A DNA stretch of 64,000 nucleotides from Ischnura elegans (taxonomy: Eukaryota; Arthropoda; Insecta; Odonata; Coenagrionidae). The position numbers were made by a program, and so were the translations under genes. The notes beneath the pieces were generated by a model, which had not been told where the DNA came from, did no database searches, and saw only the letters and a program-made list of their open reading frames with translations. How positions within the stretch are numbered: position 1 is the stretch's first letter; each line of letters opens with the position of its first letter. The DNA lies in NCBI RefSeq assembly GCF_921293095.1, contig NC_060258.1, positions 9,996,607 through 10,060,606 on the forward strand, in the 5' to 3' direction. Shown piece by piece: positions 35,006 through 46,885 of this stretch.

Positions 35006-36498
35006 ACGACCACCGAGAGAGAAGGCCTAAGCGCTCCGACGTGACGTCAGGAGTCGTAAGCGGACGGAGGCAGTGACGAACACTGCCGTTGATAGTGTCG
35101 ATTTGCGGGGAATACGTAAGAAAACCAAACGATACGTAAACAGACATTTCTCCGGCTACGATTTCCATTATACAACGTATATACCAGGCACGTCGACTTG
35201 CAAAAAATATTGGGGGGGCCAAACCGGGGGATCATGCCCCGGAAAATTTTATAAGTAGTGAGAGTTTTAAGTTTCATAAGCATTTTAAAAGAGTCATATG
35301 ATCAAAATAAGAACCCTGATAACTCGAATTCGATATCTGGACACTCCGGGGAAAATGGACAAGCCTGGCATATTTTTTTTCTCACAGCCATAACGAATTT
35401 TAAATGGAGCTCGGGCCCCCTCAGGCCCAATGGAGTCGGCACCACTGTTATGTACTTACATTTAAAAAATATTAACAGCATATCCCTACCTTCGGAAACA
35501 TAATTGTTTCGAATGGACCAACGCCTTCGCCGAAAAATCTTCTTTGAAGAGAAACGGGTTGCTTCCGAATGCATTCGAAACCTCGACAATATCATCAAAA
35601 GTCTTATGATCAGTAAAACATTAGTGGTACTTATAACAGAGAAGTCATAGGAATTTTATATCCTTCACGGGGCTTCTACTTTCAGTATCGCTGAAGATTA
35701 CCTTCTTCTGATAAGGGTGTACTAAGCAAGACTTAAATAATTCGCTGTGCATACAATGGTTATTAGATTAACAACATTTGATCTAAAATACCAACCTAGA
35801 CATGGGCCGTATTATCATCTCGCTTGAAGGTAGCCCATTAATTCATCCCTAGCGTTTCACATGCTTTCATAATTTACTACCTACCGAGGAATCATTAATT
35901 TAATACCCTCAAAGACTTTAAGATTTTTCTCTGTAGACAATCGCACTTAGATTAACACGATTTGTTGGTACATAATACCTGTGAAAGAACTACACTTAAT
36001 GCGAAAAAATCTACACGACGATATGCGCAGCATTCTATATAAGCGTTAATATGCGAGAATTTCAAAGACATTTAAGTACTATGAAATAATTGAAACCATT
36101 AATTATTCAAGCGATAACGCAAATAATATTGAAATCAACCTGCAAGTACACTCAAGAGTAGAATTATTTCAAGAAACCAAAAACAATTCGTCTGGCGGTC
36201 AGTGTTTATGTCAAATATCTTTTTAATTCACTTTCAATGACGATAAAAATTTTCTGAGGCACACAACTTAAGTACACCATATCTTGAACAGTTGTATTCA
36301 ATACTGTTGCCCACAAAACCTCCGCAAAAGCTTTTAAACTCCAAAAAACTTAGCGTTCAACAACCTAATCACCATTGTCACCGCAATGGCTTATGAATAT
36401 AAACTACTGCAAGCATTGTCGGATGGCGTGGTTGTTAGCCTACGGCTCGTGACGTCTGTGAAATGAAAGGCATCAGGCCTTCTCTCTCGGTGGTCGCG
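35006..36498. mobile_element. Candidate 1.5-kb DNA transposon with ~55-bp inverted ends
   Basis: CGACCACCGAGAGAGAAGGC begins the left end (35006) and its exact complement closes the right end (36498). The similarity continues inward through GACGTCAxGAGxCGTAxGC (35039-35060 versus 36435-36455 reversed). The interior has no transposase and is itself interrupted by a MITE. Target duplication not evident. Confidence 0.5.
35184..35447. mobile_element. GTCGGCACC-ended MITE, copy 2 (nested)
   Basis: Full-length relative of 18615-18850, with a G-run inside the left end and GGAGTCGGCACCACTG at the right end. It lies inside the 35006-36498 candidate element, so it inserted later. Confidence 0.65.
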
Positions 36499-37193
36499 GC
36501 TTGGGTCTGTTTCAGCAAGGAGCCCAAATACGGAAGCTGGCCTGGTAGCGGAGACGGGCAGTTGAGATGGACGAAGTCGTTCCTTGCAAAGATCCGATCT
36601 CTATGATTCAAATCTATAGTGTTGCTTGCCTCGTACCTTATTCCTTGTCTATATTTTCGTCGAAATCCAATGGCCTAAAAAAATACTCGTCATGCGTCCA
36701 GACAGTCGATCAATCCACCGAAGTAATAATTCTGGTCCCCTTAACTGAATAACATTTAGTTAATTTAGATCATTATTTAAGTTTAAATAATAATAATGAT
36801 GATTGGCGTATTTTAAAGTACATATGTTGACTATTAACTACGTATTGTCCTTCAAAACTACATGTTTTTCTACGTTTGATACGCGATTACTATTTGCAGT
36901 ATAAATGCCGCGGGATGCCCACTCGTGGAAGTAAATTTAGCGTGTACTCCGATAAACCGAGCGAAAAACCCCGCGCGATATATTTCCGTGTTCACCTCTG
37001 AGTTACCGACTCGACGGCACGATGTTAACGAGTGAGAAAAGCAAACAGGAAGATTTTAAAAATACGTCACTGAGGGAGAAACTCCCCTGCCTGCCGCTTG
37101 TGTTTGACCTAGTGTTTCAGAATACTGACTCACATTGAAAACCAAGGGCACTCAGTTCCCCTTGGACATGCGACGGGGGGAAGATAAGAAGTT

Positions 37194-37257
37194 CGTGTAA
37201 GAGACGCACCCTAGTTTTCCGATTACATTTCTGGAAAAAAGGTGCGTCTCTTACACG
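37194..37257. repeat. Hairpin with perfect 17-bp arms
   Basis: CGTGTAAGAGACGCACC (37194-37210) and its exact complement (37241-37257) flank a 30-bp loop. The surroundings are CpG-rich. It could be MITE termini or a structured transcript; no evidence separates these. Confidence 0.8.
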
Positions 37258-37424
37258 CGCTCCTTCGGATAGATGCCGGAGATCCTGCAATCGCCCGTTC
37301 TCGAATGAGGTGCCGATACAGCTGAGTTTGCCATGGCAATGAATACAACTGTATCACTCACTCGCGTTGCTCATGGCGACAGTGGAGCCGAAATATTGAC
37401 CCTTCAATTTTTCTTGTTTTAAGA

Positions 37425-39580
37425 GTTGTTTTAAAAGGCTATAGCGGGATAAGATGGTAAAATCTGCACCTGGCTGGATTCTTATTTGGGGTTATGCAAT
37501 CGAAAGTAAATATTTAGAAACCCCTTTTGCGAAATTTTTAGATGCCTAGGTGGTCTCACGGTCCTTTTATCGTAAAAAACGTGTTTTTTTTCAAAAAACA
37601 TTTTTCCTGAGAGACCCTTTGCTTTAAGAAACCTGAAAAAATTCATGAAAGTATCCTTTAATGTCCAAATACACCCTGATTTTTTTCAGCCTTTTTGGGT
37701 CAAAATTGAGTTTATGAAAAATACTGTAATTTTTTCATGAATTTTTAGGTTATGTTAGGAATATTTGGCAAAGTTTTAAAAAATCATATTTTGTGTATTT
37801 TTAATTGGTCTTTTGAATGGCCGTTTTAGATTTGCCATTTTCACTCCGGAAAATCCTCAAAATTTGAAAAAACCCAATTTTTGGTGTTTTACCCCATACT
37901 TTTTAGCAGATAAACTCTACCGCATATCAATTAATTACGATTTTTTAATTATATTTTAGTTTTTTTACATGGTGGGATCAGGTTTGCCGTTTGAGCTCTA
38001 AAGAAAATATAGCCCTGCGTCTTAATGAGCTCCCGGAATACATGCTGCACGGTATACAACTGCTATCTAAAATCTCTAAAATGATAAAAGGGAAAATATT
38101 AAAAATTAAGTATTAACTATGCTTACTTAGCATCATTTTATTGAATTTTGAAATTTTATCGAATTTGTATTACAATTGCGGTAGAAACCGCATACTTTAA
38201 CTGCTAGTCAATCAGTATTTTCGCATTTTAAATGGAGACTTGGAGTCTTTGTAAAGATTATTTTGTTAAGATTATTTGAATGTGCTTGGGAGGATAATAC
38301 AGAACTATTGGGGAATTGATGAGATATATTGTTGTAACTGCACGCTGGGGATATTGCTTAATTATGTGTGCGGGATGGTTGCGAGGATTGCGCAGTTTGG
38401 CTGAGGGAAATGTATTGTTGACAGTCGTCCGTCACTCGATAAATGAACTGATCGGTGGTATTTTCGGTGCGCGCGAGTGTACTGAGTACGGCGAGTCATA
38501 ACTGTGAGTGTACGAAATTCTGAGAGAACTGAATCCTGTGTGAACTGACCAGTGAGCATACTGAACTATGAGTGGTGGAACTGTAGGTGAGCAAGAGATG
38601 TGACTCTAGTCCTTAGGGTGCTGAGTATGAATTGAGTTGTCTGTCTGTATGCCTGCTATGCCGTGGGAGTTTTGGGATAAAACTGTTTGTTTTAACTGTG
38701 TTGAACGAAATCAGATTTAATTATTTTGCAAGTAATGTTTACTGAATCAAGACTTTATTTATTTACACATATTTATTCATTATTCATGTGCAATTTTTAG
38801 ACATTATTTGTCATTATATTCATGATCCATTTGAATAATACCAGCTATGGAATAAATTAATATAATAATTATATTCATATTAGACATCTTCTCAATTCTT
38901 GTTAATGATAATGAAATTTTATTACATTACAAGATTACGAAATATTTAAATACATATGTTCAAAACCCTATGGCAACAATAGCTTTAGTCTTTGTCCCTA
39001 CCTTCGTTGATGGCGGGGTTAGTATCCTAATTTGGTTTTTCCAAATTTTGAGGATTTTCCGGAGTGAAAATGGCGAATCTAACACGGCCATTCAAAAGAG
39101 CAATAAAAAATACACAAAATATGATTTTTTAAAACTTTGCCAAATATTCCTAACATAACCTAAAAATTCATGAAAAAATTAAAATATTTTTCATAAACTC
39201 AATTTTGACCCAAAAAGTGTGAAAAAAATCAGGGTGTATTTGGACATAAAAGTACACTTTCATGAATTTTTTCACGTGTCTTAAAGCAAAGGGTCTCTCA
39301 GGAAAAATGTTTTTTGAAAAAACACGTTTTTTACGATAAAAGGACCATGAGACCACCTAGGCATCTAAAAATTTCGCAAAAGGGGTTTCTAAATATTTAC
39401 TTTTGATTGCATAACCCCAAATAAGAATCTAGCCTAGTGCAGATTTTACCATCTTATTTTATTTTATTTATCTATTCATTCATTAGTATTCTACCGATTA
39501 AGGTAGGTTTCCATGGAGTATTTGAGAAGCGATCTGGGAGCCTCCCTTTCCTTCCAGCACTATAGCCTTTTGTTTAAAAT
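37425..39580. mobile_element. Candidate foldback transposon with ~450-bp inverted arms
   Basis: The left arm 37425-37877 is complementary to the right arm 39028-39458 and, after an interruption, to 39559-39580. The spacer (37878-39027) lacks any convincing ORF. A piece of LINE 3' end (39459-39558) interrupts the outer part of the right arm. Arm divergence is modest. Long arms and an empty core fit a foldback or deleted DNA transposon. Confidence 0.65.
39459..39558 (-). mobile_element. LINE 3'-end fragment inserted in an inverted arm
   Basis: Matches 53440-53507. Minus-strand translation gives KGRLPDRFSNTPWKPTLIGR-type text, as in the C-terminal tail of some insect LINE ORF2 proteins. It is 5'-truncated, as expected of target-primed reverse transcription. 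Confidence 0.55.
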
Positions 39581-40245
39581 TTTAATTTTGCTTTTAGTTT
39601 TCATCTTTGTAGGAACTATTATTTGTATTTTTCACGTATTGTGAACCATTTTTCAACGTCTTTATTCCGCCGATGAAAACTGTAATTTATATAAGCAATA
39701 CTTCTGTATTTCGCTTGTATTCATGCATATATTTTAATAACATAAATATGGCCACCGTCTCCACAACTCATACTCACTTTTACCCGTATATGAATGATTT
39801 TTAAACTTTCTAGTTAAAAACTTGAATAAAATTAATTGAGATCGTATATCCAGCAGTCATTTGGTGCAGCGTTCATTACACATGATAAGAGAATGAAAAA
39901 TACCAAGAGAGAGTCCTTATGCAGTGTGTTGATGCAATTTCAGTAATTTACATAAAAAAACTTGTGTCTGATAGTTTGATTATATTTGTTGCCAGTGGTG
40001 ATTATGGTCGTGCATGTAATGTGTGCTTATTCTTTGTTAGTAAATCTGAGTCCCCTAGTAACCGTCAATGGAAATAAACGTTGCTCGTTTAATATTAAAT
40101 GCGTTTCTGAGTTTGCATTTGTGAATCAATGTTTCCTTGTTCCTTCCAACATTTCCTTGATCGAATTCAATCCGAAACAATAGTGGTGCATTATTTCCTG
40201 AGCAGCCCTCATACTCAATGCATTTCTTTTTTTATTTCTCGGTGC

Positions 40246-40247
40246 AG
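40246..40247 (+). other. Splice acceptor of gene copy 2
   Basis: A pyrimidine tract (40219-40239), then GGTGCAG. AG at 40246-40247 precedes the ATG by 5 bp. The same arrangement is found at 10620-10621 and, on the minus strand, at 59744-59745. Confidence 0.6.
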
Positions 40248-40252
40248 TTGAA

Positions 40253-41281
40253 ATGGCAGACGGAAAGAGGAAAACCTTCAGAAGGAAATCGGAACCAGAG
40301 GATGGGGCCAGAGATTCAACGGATGAATTGCGCAACTACCTATCCAGCAAATTTGCTTCTCTGCGAGACGAGATGCACAAAGAGATCACTTCAAGGGACG
40401 TTCTGCTCAGAAAACTGGAGGAGAGCGTCACTAGATTATCTGAAGATATCGCTCCTGTGAAGGATTATGTGACGGCAGAGATGGAAGAGGAGGATGACGA
40501 CGCAAGTTCTCAATCTTCAGACTCGCCTGAAGGTGGCGCTCCTCAGGACGGAGACCAGGAAACTGAAGAAGAGAGAAATAATAGAGTCCAAAATAGATGT
40601 GTGGGCGTGATGATGAGTCTCACGGAAATATGGAAGAATAACGAGGAGAAAACACAGAAAGTCAGAGGTTTTTACGAAAGAATATACAAAGCATCCCCAT
40701 TCACCTCTCTTATGTTGAAGTTCCTGGAGAGAAATCGTGGAGTGAAAGTAATAGTCGATTGTGATTCCTCCAATATCTCAAACTTAGTGGGACGATTGTT
40801 TAACCTGGATAGTGAAAAACGTGATGGAACAGGATTTCTAACGTTTGCCGACATTTTTGAATGCAGGGTTTACCTGGGAGGTGTGTCTGGGCTATTCAGG
40901 TTATATAAAAGGGGCCAATATGTTCACGAAACTTTTGACCCTGAAGTTTCCCTGGCTCAGAGCTTGGCACAGATAGTGATGTACTTGATCTTCAAAAACC
41001 GAGGATGTCCTTACGCGTGTGACGATACAATGTATGAGAAACTGTACGAGAAAATTGAGCTTGAAACATCGCAGAAGAAGGAGTCAGTGATCATGGATGG
41101 CTGTGTATATCAAGCCTTCAGTATGAAATCATCTTTAGCGAGAGAAGTATCTTTGATTTCGGTCGTCCCGGGAATGCTAGTCAAGTACGGTTCGAAGGAA
41201 GGAATGTCGAAACTGCTGGAGCAGATGCCTTTGCTCACGCTCTTCTTCATGCAACATGTGATTCCGAAAATGAGGAGCTAG
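40253..41281 (+). CDS. Coiled-coil protein with degenerate metallopeptidase-like domain, copy 2
   Basis: A complete 342-residue open frame. Its first 20 residues differ from copies 1 and 3: a basic stretch (KRKTFRRK, a possible nuclear localisation signal) replaces the acidic leader. Coiled coil at about 30-80, acidic/Ser linker 80-113, globular part 114-342. The degenerate active-site helix is EVSLAQSLAQIVMYLIF (231-247; QSLAQ at 236-240) followed by NRGCPY. HDGT-like metal sites are not apparent. The stop lies 8 bp before a conserved donor (GAG|GTAAGT, intron from 41290). Compared with copy 1, one A is missing after MRS, which creates this stop and shortens the protein. The shared upstream module starts only at about 40175 here, so this copy lacks most of the U region and may have a different promoter. 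Function unknown. Confidence 0.75.
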   Translation: MADGKRKTFRRKSEPEDGARDSTDELRNYLSSKFASLRDEMHKEITSRDVLLRKLEESVTRLSEDIAPVKDYVTAEMEEEDDDASSQSSDSPEGGAPQDGDQETEEERNNRVQNRCVGVMMSLTEIWKNNEEKTQKVRGFYERIYKASPFTSLMLKFLERNRGVKVIVDCDSSNISNLVGRLFNLDSEKRDGTGFLTFADIFECRVYLGGVSGLFRLYKRGQYVHETFDPEVSLAQSLAQIVMYLIFKNRGCPYACDDTMYEKLYEKIELETSQKKESVIMDGCVYQAFSMKSSLAREVSLISVVPGMLVKYGSKEGMSKLLEQMPLLTLFFMQHVIPKMRS

Positions 41282-41289
41282 TGGCTGAG

Positions 41290-41499
41290 GTAAGTGACTT
41301 ACTTGGTAAACATTATCAGAATTTAGGATTTTATATGAAAAATCCACTTAACAGATCTACTAATGGCAGTCAACTCTAGATTGCAACAGATTCTCTTTGA
41401 TACCATTGTCGTCGGCCGAGAAATTTGTGGTTCTTATTAGCAACTTGTGAAGTCTTTTAAATCATAAACAAAGCTAAAGACTGATTTCCATCGAATTTT
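41290..41499 (+). repeat. 3' flank of gene copy 2
   Basis: Begins with the conserved donor GTAAGT and aligns with 58660-58440 reversed. It contains the uninterrupted version of the site where CRE-MITE A sits in copy 1 (about 41364). Confidence 0.7.
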
Positions 41500-41510
41500 A
41501 TTGTACCTAA

Positions 41511-41819
41511 CGATTTGATCGTTGGATTATTCTTCTTCATAGAATAATCCTCCAAAGTTGTTAGAATATTAATAGCGTATCGCTTGGTTTCGCTCATAGT
41601 AGGGCCCGCCCGCCTTTGTGACGGTGCGGGACTCCTCGTCCCCGCCCTTCCTTCCCCGTCCTTTCCCTGGAGGCGTCGTCGGGCTCCTATCGCGGCGGCG
41701 CCTCCTTTCCTTGTTTCTTCCCATCCTTCCCCTTCTGGTGGCAGAGGAGAAAAGCTAATCGCTTATAGTCCCTGCCCCAGGAGTGTATCCCGCGAGCCCG
41801 ACCCAAGGGTTTCGTTTCC
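41511..41819 (-). mobile_element. 309-bp GC-rich retroposed insertion with 11-bp target duplications
   Basis: ATTGTACCTAA occurs at 41500-41510 and 41820-41830, directly flanking the segment. The flank of gene copy 3 lacks the segment, confirming an insertion. It is much GC-richer than its surroundings. The minus strand gives coding-like text (RARGIHSWGRDYKRLAFLLC, later YYERNQAIRY) broken by stops, suggesting a 5'-truncated retroelement or a processed-transcript fragment. Family not identified. Confidence 0.7.
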
Positions 41820-42427
41820 ATTGTACCTAATATAATCAAAACACAGTTTATTGATCTGTGTCTAATTCCTTGAAACAAAAACAAAGTATTTTTAAGGCAT
41901 TTTAAATGTAGTTAATGCTCGTAACATAAGTTTTTAGGTTTGATATAGTTACCAACCTAAACTGAAGTTGCCGCATTTAAGTGGTATTTGTAATAAACTG
42001 AAAGAAAAAACTATTTTCTATCAGTAATATGGTAGAAACCTGTTCTATAATAGCAGCATTATCTCTCTATTTGCTGAAACAAATTGTATGTAAATAGGCT
42101 AAGTTTTCATTCGTGCAAACGACATCAGTGCCTTTACATCATGCAATATTATTAGGATCAGTATTCAAATCCACGTTTATGTTTACATATACGAGTTGAC
42201 TTTTTGCATAATATTGTGTATTATCTGGTTCATGGAACACCATATTTCTCTGATTATAGTTCCCCTCAGAAAATAGTCCCCCCCACTAATTTCCAGATTT
42301 CAGTTTCGGGAAAAATTTAAAAAATGCGTTTGAATATTGTCACCCCTTTCCTATAGTACCATGGTCATTTGTCATGTCATGCAGTAAAACGATCCCTTTA
42401 TTAAGCATTACTTGTCTTTTAATCCGA

Positions 42428-42996
42428 ATAGGGTAGTTTCCTTCATCAAAGAAAACGAAATGCATTGATTGCGATTCGTTACCCACCATTAGTGTATTCA
42501 TAATTCACAAATTATTTGGTTTTTGAAATACCGGTTTAGACGAATGGCAAGGGTCAAATTTTAACCTCATTTGAAAAAGGCCAGATTGGCGCCCATGCGA
42601 TTCCACTCCACGTGACGTCACAGGGACCTAGTTTTATATACGAGTAAATAGGAGTTACACATCGTCCGAGATTACCAATGCATGTATGAGGCGGTGACCT
42701 CAGGGAAACATATCTTAATAATCACCTATTAAAACTGGCTAAAGACGGAAAGTTGTCTCCGTTTGATAAGGTATTAATAATCCTTATTTAAGCCAAGCGC
42801 TTCCAGCTAGTAGGGTACTCTGCTACCTGCTAGCATCCTGCGTCGAGTCAGTGTTCAAAGCCTCGCCCCAAGGCCCCAGACAAGTTTTCCCAGCATTCCT
42901 ACTTAGCCGTCGCATTTTCGCACGCTTGAAAATTTTTACTTTTCATTTAATCACAAAAAATATATATCGTCATTTAAAAATCTAAAAGCGTGAAAT
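42428..42996 (+). mobile_element. CRE-MITE copy F (3'-truncated)
   Basis: Left end intact; the right end is lost at the junction with the 1.5-kb repeat at about 43030. CACGTG is at 42609-42614 and TGACGTCA at 42613-42620. Copy I (57183-57852) occupies the equivalent place in the flank of gene copy 3, so F and I descend from one insertion that predates the duplication. Confidence 0.8.
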
Positions 42997-43029
42997 TCGC
43001 ACGCAATTAATTTGAATTGCGACAAGCAC

Positions 43030-45122
43030 AGACAATTTGGTTACATCTGTTTTGTTTCCTTGCTTCAACAGGTATGAAGAATGTGTCTTGAACAAAACGT
43101 CGGAGATGAGTGCCTTGAAGTTATTGTTCTTAAGTTCCTGAAATTCATTGTCTCGAAGTAGAGATTCATATTTTATTCCACGTCAGTCATTTTGGTGAAC
43201 CGGGAGTTGAAAAGTGACTGGCCAACATGAATCAATGCCTTCGCAATTGTTACCTAATCGGTGCTTGAGTTAAAGCCTATATATACAAAGTTGGATATTA
43301 TTGTTATAGTGTTATTATTACTATTATAACATGCCATTTTAATTTTTTAATGCCTTTATCACAAATCGCACTACTGCTCAGATTCAATGCTTGTACGATA
43401 ATATCCGCATTCTGAAAATATAATCATTAATTCATTACTTCAGGTGTTACACTAATAAAAAGAACATATATTTTTTCTTGGTAACACCTGTATATTGTAT
43501 TTATCCTAACCTATAATGGCAGATAAAAAATGATTGGGAATTTAATTTTTTTAAAGAATGTAGTACATTCAGAGTATATTTTATACTAATTGTTAATTCT
43601 CCTATTTTATGAAAGTGTTTTACATTCTCCGGCAAAGAGATCCTGTATCTAGGTACTTCATTTTGACAATGATGTATTGTAATGTTAATTTGTTTGATGC
43701 GATTTATTCATTACAATTTGTTTGATGGTTTAACATACAATACGGAACTTACAAGATCCATATTTTTACAAATGAATGCATTGTACAATGATTTAGTTTT
43801 CTTTTATTGCCATTATTTGTCAATTTAGCCCTGAAGCCATATGTTTTTTTGCTATTTCCGTTTTTCGCCGCTGAGAAGAAAGACAATATCAGTTGGTTGA
43901 TATATATATATTATTCAAACCTAATGCCAACCATAAACGGATGTTGTTATGTTATGTAAACCTTTATGTTTTTGCAAATGATTTTGTAATTTGATTCTAA
44001 TAAATGAAGTGATATATTCTTACTTATTCTTGCATAAATACCTATGATTTCTCACCAAACAAAATCAGTTGGTTAGCAGCAGAGGTGAATGTTTAACAAA
44101 AATATTTCTGGGTGGAAAATGTGATGAGATATGCAAGGAACGGCGTATTTTTTGCAATAAAATTTTCATATGTCAAATGTTTTTTTTCTGGAATATTACG
44201 AAAGAGGGTCTTCAAATCTGCCCCTGAGTATTGTTGTCACACCACCGCGTATTCAACGCTTTACGTGCAATGGACGTAATATTACGTCCTGCTAATCCTT
44301 CTGAGGATTGCCATGGACGTAATACTATGTCTTTCCATTTAATTGGCCTTGTAGGTGTAAAGCCGCAATATTTCGCCCGTGGTACTTTACCAGTTTACTG
44401 CTTAGTGGTCCTGTTTTTTTTTTTTTCAAAAAATCGACTGCTCGATGGAAAAAGAGTTCACTTTATGTCTTGAGGGCGAAAAGTCCTCTGTAGCTACCGG
44501 CATCCTCATCTTTGGCCACTTGGTGTGAAAATTCTTGTGTAGAAAGAACCGTTCATTGAGGGTGCATTGACCCTTTTTGTCATCCAGGATTTATAATGGT
44601 TTTCTTGGAACAATGCCCTTTTATGATTTCCATGCTTTATATTGTTCAAATTAAGCGTATTTAAAAAAATTATTATGCATGCTATGGCGGTACATCATAT
44701 GTTGCAACTTTTTTTATTAAAAAAAACAGTAGGTTTTCATTGTTAAATAATATATTTAGAAATTAGCAATAAATGTTTTTCAACTCAATCATATAGAAGA
44801 GCAGAGTCCATTTTTATTGAAATGCACGTCGAAATAAATATATTGTTGATGCTTATGTTTTAAAAAATGTACAAATACAGTAAAAATGGCTGGATTTTTT
44901 TAGCAGGGCTTTAAATTTAGCAGCCACCACTTAAAGTGTTAATTGGATTTATGTAGCACTCCACACGCATCATTGACGGACACATTTATCCGAGTTTAAC
45001 GGAGAATTACGACATAAGTAGGTGTACTAACCGAAATTTATACACAATTGGATGTGATATATGTTGTTCACGACTTTCGAACGATATTCCTCACAATGAA
45101 AACGTTATACTTCAAATTATAG
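43030..45122 (+). repeat. 1.5-kb interspersed repeat, copy with piggyBac-type insertion
   Basis: Aligns with 16960-18456 on both sides of the insertion at 44257-44938. The frame open at 17028-17216 is closed here by TAG, supporting a non-coding nature. Confidence 0.75.
44257..44938. mobile_element. piggyBac-type MITE with TTAA target
   Basis: The right end is followed by TTAA (44939-44942). The left is preceded by TCAA (44253-44256), a one-base decay of TTAA; the third copy of the repeat has intact TTAA at 55355-55358. The empty site is GTATTTAAATGGG at about 18276-18288. Termini CGCTTTACGTGC and CACTTAAAGTG mirror each other imperfectly. It has no transposase. An 80-codon frame here is not supported. 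Confidence 0.75.
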
Positions 45123-45429
45123 AGATGGGTCGAATAGAAAATTTCTCAAACTCGAATATTCGTATCAATGCTCGTATACCTCGAATGCTAGAATTGCACG
45201 AAGCATATTAAACGTACGTTTTTTTCTTCTATTTCCCTTGTTGGATGTATTAGTAAAAAGGTGGAACCTCGATCTATTGTTTTCAGGGGGGACGAAAAAA
45301 ACGATGAACGCGGGAATGTTCGACATATACAGCAGGAAACCCAGGATTTTTACGCGTAATTGAGATTTCCTTTAGAGGATTCAAACAGGAATTCAGTTGA
45401 TTATTGGATTATTTTAATTTCATGGAAAC

Positions 45430-46015
45430 AATTTCGGTATATAGTTGATTCAACTAACATCTCTTTCAAATATCCTAATAGATGACTCATGCAGCGGTTG
45501 ACCTCCAGAAATGGGGAACTTTGAAGCAGGAAGGCTGAAAAAGGTAGGTGGGAGAGAAAAAGAGGGGCGGAAAACACGTTTCTATAGTTCTAGTTTATCT
45601 TGATATTTTTTTCGAAGCTAAGGCCTTCGAAATATGATCCTTGCGCGAGCTGGGACTTTTTTCAGTTTGGAGAAGAGGAAAGCTTCAGAGGGGGGGTGCT
45701 GAATAGAGGGGGATAGATGATCTTGGGAAATGCGCTAATGTTACTATCCCACGGTAGACATCTCTTTCAAATATCCTAAGGGGACGCACCACCTCGCAAA
45801 AAATATGATTGCATGCCGTCTCGGCATTTACAATGCCACGATGAATTTCTGTCTGATGTATACATTCTTATTTACGAAACGCCATTTCAGCAGCACCCCC
45901 ATCTCATTATCGGCTTCACACAACTCCTTATTTTCAACAGGTAGCTCGCTTTACCCCCACTCCTACTGTCGAGTGCTAGCGGACAACCGGAGGCGTCCAT
46001 TATTTTCAGTCCATC
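45430..46015. repeat. Mosaic repeat, second copy
   Basis: Contains the same modules as 31960-33020 in rearranged order, including TTGACCTCxAGAAAxxGGGA and TTTTTTCGAAGCTAAGG. Confidence 0.55.
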
Positions 46016-46119
46016 TTAGGAAGTTCTCACGAGATAAGAAGATGAATTCGAATTGCTATCACGGAGAAACGAAATATCTAGAGAAAATATCCCTTTGTGT
46101 GTGACTAATCTCGCACATC

Positions 46120-46284
46120 TCTCTTTGTTCTCATTCCAAGGAATTAGATACAGAACAGTAAACTGTGTTTTGTTACCCTCAGTTATTATATCATTGCATG
46201 GTAATCGGTTTTTAGCTTTGTTTATGATTTTCAAGACTTCATTTGATCCCCAATCAACATCTGTTGCAATCTACAGTTTACTGC
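46120..46284 (-). repeat. Orphan 3' flank of a fifth gene copy
   Basis: Matches the gene 3' flank at 58388-58590, in the same window orientation, including the stretch around TTTTTAGCTTTGTTTATGATTT. A CRE-MITE starts where it ends, close to the position where copy A lies in gene copy 1 but in the opposite orientation relative to the gene. Confidence 0.65.
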
Positions 46285-46885
46285 AGTGGGGTCGATTCCT
46301 TCATCAAAGAAAAATGTAGTCATTGATTGCGATTTCTTACCCACCATTAGTGTATTCACAATATACAAACTATTTGAGTTCAGAAATCCCAGTTTAGACG
46401 AATGGCAAAGGTCAATTTTAACCTCATTTGAAAAAGGCCAGATTGGCGCCCATGCGATGCCACTCCACGTGACGCCACAGGGACCTAGTAGTCATGAGGA
46501 GTTTTACATTGTCTGAGATTACCAATGCATGCATGAGGCACAGGGTTCAGGGAAACATCTCTTAATAATCGCCAATTGAAACTGACTATGGTCGGAAAGT
46601 TTCCTTCGTTTGATTAGGGATTAATAATTCTTACTTAAACCAAGAGGTAACATCGCAGCGGCGCACACATCCTCGCCCCAACGTCACCTCACACGGCAGA
46701 AGTGGGAACCAGAATGATGTCACACAGGCTTTTCCCAGCATTCTTATTTAGCTGTCGCGTTTTCACACGGTTGGAAATTTTCACTTTTCATTTAATCGCG
46801 AAAAATAGATATCGTCATTTAGAAATCTAAGTGCGTGAAATACGTACTCCAGGAGTAATAATCTTTCGATTTAGGATATAATGAA
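46285..46885 (+). mobile_element. CRE-MITE copy G (CRE mutated)
   Basis: Left end degraded (GGGGTCGATTCC); the right end is truncated after the ATTTAGG text. The conserved motif reads CACGTGACGCCA, so the palindromic CRE is lost while the E-box remains. Confidence 0.75.
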
